Positions 1 through 5,326 of a stretch of 6,493 nt of DNA are shown here, piece by piece. Source of the stretch: Fibrobacter sp. UBA1313. Its GTDB lineage: Bacteria > Fibrobacterota > Fibrobacteria > Fibrobacterales > Fibrobacteraceae. Where the stretch lies: the NCBI GenBank assembly GCA_002307115.1, contig DBTP01000025.1, positions 1 through 6,493 on the forward strand, given 5' to 3'. The notes beneath the pieces are model-generated. The model had not been told where the DNA came from. It searched no databases and worked only from the letters and a program-made list of their open reading frames with translations. Numbering within the stretch: the first letter of the stretch is position 1; each line of letters opens with the position of its first letter. The translations under genes were made by a program, and so were the position numbers.

Positions 1-738
1 GATGCCGTTAAACCAGAAGAAATTCTTTTTGTTGCCGATGCCATGATCGGTCAGGAAGCGGTCAATGTTGCCGAAACCTTCTTCAAACGTTTGAATTTTA
101 CAGGGGTTTGCCTATCCAAAATGGATGGTGATACGCGCGGTGGTGCGGCACTATCTATCAAAAAGATGACAGGTGTACCCATTTGCTTTATAGGCTTGGG
201 CGAAAAACTTGTCGAAGTGGATATATTCCACCCAGATCGTATGGCAAGCCGAATTCTCGGCATGGGTGACGTGGTAAGTCTTGTTGAAAAGGCCCAGTCC
301 GTCATTAACGAAAAGGATGCGAAGGATCTCAAGAAAAAGATTTTCAATAACACTTTTGATCTCGACGATTTTCTGAATCAGCTTCGCACCATCAAAAAAT
401 TGGGACGCCTCAAAGACATCATGGGATTGATTCCTGGTTTAAATAAGCTCCCCCTGGACCAAATCAACGAAAAAGATATGGTGTCCGTGGAAGCCGTACT
501 CAGTTCCATGACCAAGCGGGAACGTAAAGTGCCTAAGGTCATTGACGGTAGTCGGAAAAAGCGCATCGCCGTGGGTTCAGGGACCAATATTCCTAAAGTG
601 AATCAGGTACTGAAGCAGTTTGAAGACATGAAAGGAATGTTTCAAAAAATAGGCACTATGGCCCAAAAACAGAATGGGGGGGCAAAAGTCGGGTCTAACT
701 ACACCCCACCCAAAGACAAAAAGAAGAAAAAACGGTAA
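1..738 (+). CDS. ffh: Signal recognition particle GTPase Ffh (SRP54), 3' part
   Basis: This is the C-terminal 245 residues of the SRP54-type GTPase that binds 4.5S RNA and the signal peptides of nascent inner-membrane proteins, then docks with FtsY. The reading frame is open from base 1, so about 200 residues (N domain and the first GTPase motifs) lie to the left. Visible G-domain motifs are VADAMIGQEAVNVA (window residues 11-24), the guanine-specificity motif SKMDGDTRGGAALS (39-52), and the GVPICFIGLGEK / DIFHPDRMASRILGMGD segment. The M domain begins near residue 118 (FDLDDFLNQL). It contains the RNA-binding helix-turn-helix SRKKRIAVGSG (184-194) followed by VNQVLKQFEDMKGMF. The tail is lysine-rich (KDKKKKKR). 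A strong terminator follows, so ffh is transcriptionally separate from rpsP although the two are neighbours in many genomes. The identification is secure. Confidence 0.97.
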   Translation, partial: DAVKPEEILFVADAMIGQEAVNVAETFFKRLNFTGVCLSKMDGDTRGGAALSIKKMTGVPICFIGLGEKLVEVDIFHPDRMASRILGMGDVVSLVEKAQSVINEKDAKDLKKKIFNNTFDLDDFLNQLRTIKKLGRLKDIMGLIPGLNKLPLDQINEKDMVSVEAVLSSMTKRERKVPKVIDGSRKKRIAVGSGTNIPKVNQVLKQFEDMKGMFQKIGTMAQKQNGGAKVGSNYTPPKDKKKKKR

Positions 739-760
739 TTATTTCCGAAAAAAACATTTC

Positions 761-798
761 ATAAGACCGAATTTCTAAAAACTCGGTCTTATTTTTTT
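761..798 (+). terminator. Rho-independent terminator after ffh
   Basis: ATAAGACCGA (761-770) pairs perfectly with TCGGTCTTAT (783-792), giving a 10-bp stem with a 12-nt loop. A run of seven T follows (792-798). It lies 22 bp after the ffh stop codon. An A-rich stretch precedes it, so it could also act weakly on the other strand. Confidence 0.9.
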
Positions 799-859
799 GA
801 TTAAAAAAGCCTTATTCTATATGGAATCATTTAATTTTAAAAGTGAATTTATATGCAAT

Positions 860-886
860 GGACGGATATTTTTTTGTAATCCGCCC
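860..886. repeat. Imperfect inverted repeat abutting the rpsP -35 element
   Basis: GGACGGAT (860-867) and ATCCGCCC (879-886) pair at 7 of 8 positions (one A/C mismatch) around an 11-nt T-rich spacer. The repeat ends exactly where the proposed -35 hexamer begins. It could be an operator for rpsP. If transcription starts further upstream, it could instead be a leader hairpin. Chance is not excluded in an AT-rich gap. Confidence 0.4.
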
Positions 887-914
887 TTTACACACAAGAG
901 AAGAGTTCTATATT
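887..914 (+). promoter_or_regulatory. Candidate sigma70-type promoter for the rpsP operon
   Basis: TTTACA (887-892) and TATATT (909-914) each match the -35 and -10 consensus at 5 of 6 positions, with a 16-bp spacer. Transcription would start near 921, leaving a leader of about 24 nt before the rpsP start. The site lies between the ffh terminator and rpsP, where a promoter for the ribosomal-protein operon is required. This is read from sequence only, with no experimental start site. Confidence 0.6.
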
Positions 915-931
915 TTACATCAAAATCATTT

Positions 932-937
932 AAGAGG
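932..937 (+). promoter_or_regulatory. Ribosome binding site that fixes the rpsP start
   Basis: AAGAGG lies 7 nt before ATG 945. The upstream in-frame ATG at 843 has no comparable site and would add 34 residues foreign to S16. Confidence 0.75.
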
Positions 938-944
938 TTCTCTC

Positions 945-1340
945 ATGGCTACAGTTATTCGTCTTTCCCGTTTTGGCAAACGCCACCACTCCGTATATCG
1001 CATCGTTGTTGTTGACAACCGCAAAGCTCGTGATGGTCAATTCATCGAACAGGTTGGTTTCTACAACCCGAACGTCGCGAAGCCAGAAATCAAGTTTGAA
1101 CAAGAAAAAGTGATGAAGTGGTTGAACACTGGTGCGCAACCGTCTGATACCGTTGCCTCCCTCCTCCGCAAGGTGGGTATCCTCGACCTGTTCCACGAAA
1201 CCAAAGCCAAGCGCTCCATTGATGGCAAAGCGGCGACTCCTCGTGCTGACAAAGCACCTAAAAAGAAGCTCGGCCCGAAGGCTAAGGCTCGTATCGTTGC
1301 TGAAAAGGCTGCGAAAGAAGCCCCAGCTACAGAAGCTTAA
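945..1340 (+). CDS. rpsP: 30S ribosomal protein S16
   Basis: S16 binds the 5' domain of 16S rRNA and is needed for 30S assembly. The 131-residue product starts with the diagnostic MATVIRLSRFGKRHHSVYRI. It continues through VVVDNRKARDG, IEQVGFYNP (35-42), and the WLNTGAQPSDTVASLLRKVGIL segment (59-80). The start at 945 is chosen because family members begin MxxxIRLxRxG and because AAGAGG lies 7 nt upstream; the in-frame ATG at 843 is rejected. The family core is about 80-90 residues. The rest (about 85-131) is a Lys/Ala/Pro-rich basic tail, probably disordered. Long S16 tails occur in several phyla. It is the first gene of the operon and is followed by a terminator-like hairpin before rimM. 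Confidence 0.97.
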   Translation: MATVIRLSRFGKRHHSVYRIVVVDNRKARDGQFIEQVGFYNPNVAKPEIKFEQEKVMKWLNTGAQPSDTVASLLRKVGILDLFHETKAKRSIDGKAATPRADKAPKKKLGPKAKARIVAEKAAKEAPATEA

Positions 1341-1355
1341 TTTTTAAAGATTAAA

Positions 1356-1384
1356 ACCTCGTGCGCTCTGCACGGGGTCTTTTT
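1356..1384 (+). terminator. Terminator-like hairpin between rpsP and rimM (probable attenuator)
   Basis: ACCTCGTGC (1356-1364) pairs along its whole length with GCACGGGGT (1370-1378), allowing one T-G wobble, around a 5-nt loop. A C and five T follow (1380-1384). It starts 15 bp after the rpsP stop and ends 12 bp before the rimM start. No convincing promoter is visible between it and rimM, so it is best read as a partial terminator that lowers rimM-trmD expression relative to rpsP. Confidence 0.75.
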
Positions 1385-1396
1385 ATTGGATTTAAA

Positions 1397-1918
1397 ATGG
1401 AAGAATTTGTCACCATAGGCCGATTGATGCGTCCGCACGGAGTGCGAGGGCAAATCAAATGTATGCCGGAAACACATGATGCTTCGAGACACTCGAAACT
1501 CACCCGTGTCTTCGCGATACAAGGTGAAAAGTCGACAGAGCTCCTCCTTGAAAAATCCTCTCTAGCGGGTTCCATTTGGCTATTGAAGTTCGTAGGCTAC
1601 GATAGTCCTGAATCCATTGCTCCTTTTGTCAATGCCGAAATTGCAGTTCCTTTTTCCGAAAGGATTCCCGCGCCTGAAGGGGAATATTACTTCTCCGATT
1701 TGGTGGGCTTTGATGCCATCAACAGCAAAGGGGAAGTTTTTGCAAAAGTACTTTCCGTGGAATCGCTCCCCACGGTTAACGCCTTTTGCATCCGCTACCA
1801 AGGCAAAGAAATATATGCCCCATGGATAGACGATTGCATCGGTGTCATTGATACCGAAAAGCACACGGTCCAAATGTCTGAAACCTATCTGGATCTTATG
1901 TTGGGGGCGGAAAAATGA
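1397..1918 (+). CDS. rimM: Ribosome maturation factor RimM
   Basis: RimM is a cytoplasmic 30S assembly factor that contacts S19 and helps mature the head of the small subunit. The 173-residue product matches the usual length of 165-185. The N-terminal RimM barrel is marked by VTIGRLMRPHGVRGQIK (5-21). The C-terminal PRC-barrel begins at EGEYYFSDLVGF (94-105) and runs through KGEVFAKVLSVESL, IYAPWIDDCIGVID and SETYLDLML. ATG 1397 is chosen because the protein then begins directly with the family's first strand. The frame is open back to a GTG at 1361, but that codon lies inside the hairpin and has no ribosome site. The Shine-Dalgarno site at 1397 is weak (GGA, 1388-1390), consistent with low expression. 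It overlaps trmD by 4 bp, which suggests translational coupling. Confidence 0.95.
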   Translation: MEEFVTIGRLMRPHGVRGQIKCMPETHDASRHSKLTRVFAIQGEKSTELLLEKSSLAGSIWLLKFVGYDSPESIAPFVNAEIAVPFSERIPAPEGEYYFSDLVGFDAINSKGEVFAKVLSVESLPTVNAFCIRYQGKEIYAPWIDDCIGVIDTEKHTVQMSETYLDLMLGAEK

Positions 1919-2619
1919 AAATTGATTGCATCACCATTTTTCCCGAAATGTTCACCCCCTTGCAAGCCTCCATTATGGGACGTGCGCAAAACAAAGGCCT
2001 GCTGACCTTCAATACCATTTTCCTCCGAGACTTTGCCGTTAATGATTACGGCCAAGTAGATGACTCCCCTTATGGCGGAGAACCCGGCATGGTCCTTCGT
2101 CCTGAACCGCTTTCAAAAGCGATTCATAGCACAGGCATCAAGGAAGACGGGGGTAAGGTGATCTACCTCACCGCTGATGGGGTTCCCTTCACTCACAAGA
2201 TTGCCCAAACACTTTCCCAAGAGTCCCATCTAGTGCTTGTCTGCGGACATTACAAAGGCATTGACGAACGAATCCGCGAAACCGAAGTCGACATGGAAAT
2301 ATCCATTGGCGATTTTGTCGTCAGCGGAGGCGAACTACCAGCCATGGTCGTTACCGATGCCGTCGTTAGACTCCTTGATGGCGCCTTGGGAGACAAAGAA
2401 TCTGCAGAAACTGATTCTTTTGCGAAAGGAGTCTTGGGTTGGCCTGTTTATACGCGACCTGAGGTTTTTCAGGGAAAAAGGGTACCGGAAGTGCTTCTTT
2501 CGGGGCATCACAAGAATATTCGGGAATGGCAATTGGCGGAATCTTTAAAAAGAACCCAAGAAAGACGTCCCGACATCTACGAAAATTTGAAAATAGATAC
2601 TAAATTTGGCACCAAATAA
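1915..2619 (+). CDS. trmD: tRNA (guanine-N1-)-methyltransferase TrmD
   Basis: TrmD is the SPOUT-family, SAM-dependent enzyme that makes m1G37 next to the anticodon and so prevents +1 frameshifting. The 234-residue product has MKIDCITIFPEMF at the start, LRDFAVNDYGQVDDSPYGG (37-55), the knot region ISIGDFVVSGGELPAM (129-144), and VLLSGHHKNIREWQ (193-206). Residues equivalent to the E. coli catalytic Arg154 and Asp169 are present as R152 and D167 (DSF). Several usually conserved positions differ: CGHYKGIDER (110-119) has Lys114 where E. coli has Glu116, YLTADG replaces the common YLSPQG, and GGEPGM has Glu in a glycine-rich loop. The frame is intact and the fold motifs are complete, so I call it functional TrmD with an unusual active-site border. 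It starts inside the rimM stop codon (ATGA). Confidence 0.96.
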   Translation: MKIDCITIFPEMFTPLQASIMGRAQNKGLLTFNTIFLRDFAVNDYGQVDDSPYGGEPGMVLRPEPLSKAIHSTGIKEDGGKVIYLTADGVPFTHKIAQTLSQESHLVLVCGHYKGIDERIRETEVDMEISIGDFVVSGGELPAMVVTDAVVRLLDGALGDKESAETDSFAKGVLGWPVYTRPEVFQGKRVPEVLLSGHHKNIREWQLAESLKRTQERRPDIYENLKIDTKFGTK

Positions 2620-2631
2620 CCGAGGTCAATT

Positions 2632-2979
2632 ATGTCCCTGAACATCGAAACTCTTCTTCATGAAAACAAAAAATCCGATCTGCCGGACTTCCGTACTGGC
2701 GATACTATCACGGTCAACGTAAAAGTGATCGAAGGTGCCAAGGAACGCATCCAGCCTTTTAAGGGTGTGATCATTCAAAAGAAGAATGCGGGTGTGTCCA
2801 CAACGCTTACCGTTCGTAAAATGTCCGACAACATTGCTGTTGAACGTATTTTCCCAGTGCACAGCCCTCGCATCGAGTCCTTTACCATTGATCGTCCGGG
2901 TAAAGTTCGTCAGTCTCGCATTTTCTACATGCGCGATCTCCGCGGTAAGGCTGCACGTATCCAAGAACGTCAGGACTAG
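2632..2979 (+). CDS. rplS: 50S ribosomal protein L19
   Basis: L19 sits at the 30S-50S interface and contributes to an intersubunit bridge. The 115-residue length is normal for the family. Diagnostic segments are FRTGDTITVNVKVIEGAKER (20-39), IQPFKGVIIQKK, TVRKMSDNIAVERIFPVHSP, and the C-terminal FYMRDLRGKAARIQE. The start is supported by GAGG (2622-2625) 6 nt upstream of ATG 2632 and 12 bp after trmD. All 12 arginine codons are CGT or CGC, the bias expected of a very highly expressed gene and unlike the AGA/CGA/CGG mixture in the CNB-like genes just downstream. No terminator lies directly between its stop codon and the next start; a hairpin lies a little further on, inside the next gene. Confidence 0.98.
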   Translation: MSLNIETLLHENKKSDLPDFRTGDTITVNVKVIEGAKERIQPFKGVIIQKKNAGVSTTLTVRKMSDNIAVERIFPVHSPRIESFTIDRPGKVRQSRIFYMRDLRGKAARIQERQD

Positions 2980-2991
2980 TCTACGGCTAGT

Positions 2992-2998
2992 GAGGTGG
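2992..2998 (+). promoter_or_regulatory. Strong Shine-Dalgarno site that fixes a TTG start
   Basis: GAGGTGG lies 7 nt before TTG 3006. GAGGTG is complementary to the usual 16S rRNA 3' end. The next in-frame ATG (3105) would remove the first strands of the CNB domain, so TTG 3006 is the supported start. Confidence 0.75.
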
Positions 2999-3005
2999 TT
3001 TCCCG

Positions 3006-3932
3006 TTGAATCCGGGTAATCCCATAAATCAATTTATCCCGCCTACGCCTCGGTGCGTACCGGCGGGTTCTCTTGTTTTTAAACAAGGGGATGAAGCAAG
3101 AGAAATGTTTCTCATTGAAGAGGGGGAACTCCTTGCTTTTGATAATAAAGGGAACGAAGAAAGAGAACTCTTTCGCATGGGCAAAGGTTCACTTGTGGGT
3201 GTCACCTCCATTTTTGAGCATGAACCCAAACACCATTCCGTTAAAGCTCTCACAGAGGTTAAACTCTCCGTAGTGGATGAAGCTTGCATGGCCTCACTCC
3301 TCAAGGCTACTCCCGTTTGGCTTCTTACCGTCATTAAAACGATTATTTCTCGCACCCGTGTTGCCAAGCAACACACACAAGTTCCTCTTTTCAGCGATCC
3401 CTTAGAAAGTCTTTCGCGATTTTTATTTCTAAGGTACATGGGAAAACCATTAGAAATGGTAGAGATCGTTCACGAATATTCTTGGCTCACAAGAGCCAGC
3501 GAAGAAAGCATTCGCGGCGCCCTCCGTTCACTTGTTCGTCGTAGCATGATCAACCTTGTTGCAGGCGAAAATGGCCCCGACTCAAGAATTATCATTGAAC
3601 AACCCATGCTTTTGGATCTGTTTGTAAATTATCTGATTTGCGAAAAAACAAAAAGAAAGTATCCACCATTCCAACTCTCTCCTCGAGAAAAATCTTGTCT
3701 CGAATTTTTGAATTTGGAAAAAGCGGTGCTTACTAAAGAGAGTAACGACTGGCTCAAATACCTCCAAGTGGCAAACCCAGAAGCCTCGGTGGCAGAGATT
3801 ATTAAATTTCAAGAACTCGGCATTCTCTACCGAGATCGAGAACCAGGACGTCTCAAATTACAGCGGATTAAACTCGAACATTTTCTCTTGGCCATCCACA
3901 ATGAAGCGAGTATCAAAGGAAGTTGTCTATGA
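3006..3932 (+). CDS. Cyclic-nucleotide-binding-like / winged-helix protein, first of a tandem pair
   Basis: The protein has 308 residues. Residues about 18-118 form a Crp-type effector domain: PAGSLVFKQGDEAREMFLIE is the opening beta-roll, KGSLVGVTSIFEHEPKHHSV covers the phosphate-binding-cassette position, and a long helix follows (about 100-122). The two residues that hold the nucleotide phosphate in Crp (Glu72 and Arg82 in E. coli) are replaced by Val and His, so cAMP binding is unlikely. Residues about 133-208 look like a Crp-type winged helix: WLTRASEESIRGALRSLVRR aligns with the recognition-helix pattern, followed by a wing-like RIIIEQP. A further domain (about 222-300) lies beyond the normal Crp length of 200-230 and is unrecognised. 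It starts 26 bp after rplS with no intervening promoter space, and overlaps the next gene by 4 bp. Its target and ligand are unknown. A GC-rich hairpin lies in its first codons. Confidence 0.8.
   Translation: MNPGNPINQFIPPTPRCVPAGSLVFKQGDEAREMFLIEEGELLAFDNKGNEERELFRMGKGSLVGVTSIFEHEPKHHSVKALTEVKLSVVDEACMASLLKATPVWLLTVIKTIISRTRVAKQHTQVPLFSDPLESLSRFLFLRYMGKPLEMVEIVHEYSWLTRASEESIRGALRSLVRRSMINLVAGENGPDSRIIIEQPMLLDLFVNYLICEKTKRKYPPFQLSPREKSCLEFLNLEKAVLTKESNDWLKYLQVANPEASVAEIIKFQELGILYRDREPGRLKLQRIKLEHFLLAIHNEASIKGSCL
3038..3080 (+). terminator. GC-rich hairpin plus T-rich tail inside the start of the first CNB-like gene
   Basis: CCCGCC (3038-3043) and TACGC (3044-3048) pair with GCGTA (3055-3059) and GGCGGG (3062-3067). 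This gives 11 bp around a 6-nt loop, with a 2-nt CC bulge on the 3' arm. The tail TTCTCTTGTTTTT (3068-3080) is T-rich but interrupted, so terminator strength is uncertain. It lies 32 nt after the TTG start and encodes residues 11-20. It may serve as the rplS terminator or attenuator, with escape when ribosomes translate through it, or it may be a palindromic repeat element. Confidence 0.5.
3917..3922 (+). promoter_or_regulatory. Ribosome binding site that decides the second CNB-like gene's start
   Basis: The run AGGAAG ends 6 nt before ATG 3929. It directly abuts TTG 3923, which is too close for initiation there. ATG 3929 also gives the 4-bp ATGA overlap. Confidence 0.65.
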
Positions 3933-4876
3933 TTCTTCCTGCGAAAAAATACCTATGCCTCGAAGGCAATCCTCAAGACAAACTTTACATTGTGAAGAAA
4001 GGCTTATTGCAAGCTCAGAAACGTGAAGGGGCCAAAAGTTTTATTGTGGGCGAGGCCGGTCCTGGAACATTGATCGGGGAAATGTCTTTGTTAGAAAATT
4101 TGCCCTGCAAATTCACTTACAAAGCGCTAGAGGAAACAGAACTGGTTGTGATAGATCAACAAAATCTCAAGCAGACGCTCAACACATTCCCTACCTGGTT
4201 TGAACCCATTCTCCACTTTTTGGCACAACGCTTACGTCAAGCAGAGACCTATAAGTCCCGCACAGACAAGATTCGAGCACTGCCCTCTCTTTTATTTTTA
4301 ATGTGCCGCGAAACAGAGATGAGTGGAAATACAACGTTTCCTATTGAGACTTTGATAGAAAACTTAAGAATCATCAACGGCTTAGGTTACAACGATACAT
4401 TTCATCTTATTCGCGCACTTTGTAGTCTGAATATTGCAAAGATTCTTCCTGGAGAAGGGGTTCATCTACGCATTTTCAATCCTAAGGTAGTGCGCCTTTT
4501 GTACGATACATTGCTTGCAAGAGCCGTTGATAAAAAACGTCCCAAGACCTTACTTTCTGGGGAAGATCAAATGATTCTCTCCGCTTTTGTTGATTCCGCA
4601 AAAGCGAAAGGATTCAATTATCATGATAGTACGGGAGTGTCCTCAACGGATCTTTTTGCGTCTTACAAAAAATTACTGCCAGGAGTCAAATTTATCTCCA
4701 CATCGATGACGGCACTTGGAGAAGAAGGCTATCTCTACACCTACCCTGCTTACCTCAGCGGCATGAAAGCAGAAGATATTCAACTTTTTTATGCGGATAT
4801 TGACAAAGTGATGGATATCCTTGAGCTTAATCGCATTTATCCGCTTCTCGACAAAAAATTACCAGAATCGTTTTGA
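3929..4876 (+). CDS. Cyclic-nucleotide-binding-like / winged-helix protein, second of a tandem pair
   Basis: The 315-residue product has the same layout as the preceding protein. The CNB domain is at about 1-105. Its cassette, TLIGEMSLLENLPCKFTYKA (47-66), keeps the Gly-Glu of Crp (G50-E51) but has Lys (K61) near the position of the phosphate-binding Arg. Nucleotide binding is therefore possible but not assured. A winged-helix-like region follows (about 115-195; LIENLRIINGLGYNDTFHLI then IRALCSLNIAKIL and a wing-like VHLRIFNP). The C-terminal domain (about 205-300) opens with LLSGEDQMILSAF, parallel to QLSPREKSCLEFL in the first protein, and ends a comparable helix-rich unit with GEEGYLY against LGILY. 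The domain-by-domain parallel suggests an old tandem duplication. The overlap with the upstream stop (ATGA, 3929-3932) implies coupled synthesis. The helix-turn-helix match is weaker than in the first protein, and function is unknown. Confidence 0.78.
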   Translation: MILPAKKYLCLEGNPQDKLYIVKKGLLQAQKREGAKSFIVGEAGPGTLIGEMSLLENLPCKFTYKALEETELVVIDQQNLKQTLNTFPTWFEPILHFLAQRLRQAETYKSRTDKIRALPSLLFLMCRETEMSGNTTFPIETLIENLRIINGLGYNDTFHLIRALCSLNIAKILPGEGVHLRIFNPKVVRLLYDTLLARAVDKKRPKTLLSGEDQMILSAFVDSAKAKGFNYHDSTGVSSTDLFASYKKLLPGVKFISTSMTALGEEGYLYTYPAYLSGMKAEDIQLFYADIDKVMDILELNRIYPLLDKKLPESF

Positions 4877-4893
4877 TTCAGCCCTGTTAGCAC

Positions 4894-4923
4894 AAAATGC
4901 CCTTTCCTAAAGTAGGACATTTT
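4894..4923 (+). terminator. Weak imperfect hairpin between the second CNB-like gene and yajC
   Basis: AAAATG (4894-4899) pairs with CATTTT (4918-4923). Inside it CC (4901-4902) can pair with GG (4915-4916), with a mismatch between the two helices. The right arm itself ends in TTTT. The stem is AT-rich and interrupted, so it would be a leaky terminator at best. It is the only candidate transcript boundary in the 82-bp gap, where I see no convincing promoter. Confidence 0.35.
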
Positions 4924-4958
4924 CTAAATTTACCGAACACTCCAAATGAAGGATTAAT

Positions 4959-5324
4959 ATGAAACTCACAGCCCTTTTAACCACTTTGATTTTCTCCGTG
5001 AGCGCCTTTGCGGATAATGCAGCAAAACAACCGACTCAAGGCAGTACCATCATGGGCTTCCTCCCTTTTATTCTCATGTTCGTTGTGATGTACATTTTCT
5101 TCATTATGCCCAAACAGAAGGAAGCAAAAAAACTCGATGCTATGCGCAAGGCTATCAAAAAGGGTGACAAAGTGCTTACCTCTGCAGGCATCATTGGCAC
5201 TATCGCGAATATCGAAGACTCTCTTATTACTGTTAAGACGGGCAACGATACAAAGCTCGATTTCGAAAAGAGTGCCATTCTTCGGGTTCTTGAAGTTAAA
5301 TCTGAAGAGAAAACAGATAAGTAA
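4959..5324 (+). CDS. yajC: Preprotein translocase accessory subunit YajC
   Basis: YajC is a small single-span membrane protein associated with SecDF-YidC and the SecYEG translocon. The 121-residue product contains the membrane segment MGFLPFILMFVVMYIFFIMP (32-51) followed by the family's PKQKEAKKLDAMRKAIKKGD (51-70). The soluble barrel-like part is KVLTSAGIIGTIANIEDSLI, then KLDFEKSAILRVLE. The N-terminus is also signal-like: MKLTALLTTLIFSVSAFA followed by DNAAKQ resembles a cleavable signal peptide ending in an A-F-A site, making two hydrophobic segments in all. GAAGGA (4948-4953) 5 nt upstream supports the start. def begins 2 bp after the stop. secD and secF, the usual neighbours, are not next to it here. 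Confidence 0.94.
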   Translation: MKLTALLTTLIFSVSAFADNAAKQPTQGSTIMGFLPFILMFVVMYIFFIMPKQKEAKKLDAMRKAIKKGDKVLTSAGIIGTIANIEDSLITVKTGNDTKLDFEKSAILRVLEVKSEEKTDK

Positions 5325-5326
5325 TT

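Noticed and set aside
843..944. In-frame 34-codon upstream extension of rpsP from ATG 843
   Set aside because: The added residues do not resemble S16, they would cover the promoter, and the good ribosome site AAGAGG points to ATG 945.
799..944. A riboswitch or ribosomal-protein leader structure upstream of rpsP
   Set aside because: Only one short dyad is visible and the promoter placement leaves a leader of about 24 nt. I see no conserved aptamer-like architecture.
1361..1396. GTG 1361 as the rimM start
   Set aside because: The codon lies within the terminator-like stem, has no ribosome site, and adds 12 residues before the family's first strand.
2975..2991. Short ACTAG/CTAGT inverted repeat around the rplS stop codon as a terminator
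   Set aside because: It has only 5 bp, an AT-containing stem and no T run. It is too weak to support a call.
3923..3928. TTG 3923 as the start of the second CNB-like gene
   Set aside because: It abuts the Shine-Dalgarno run; ATG 3929 has proper spacing and the common ATGA overlap.
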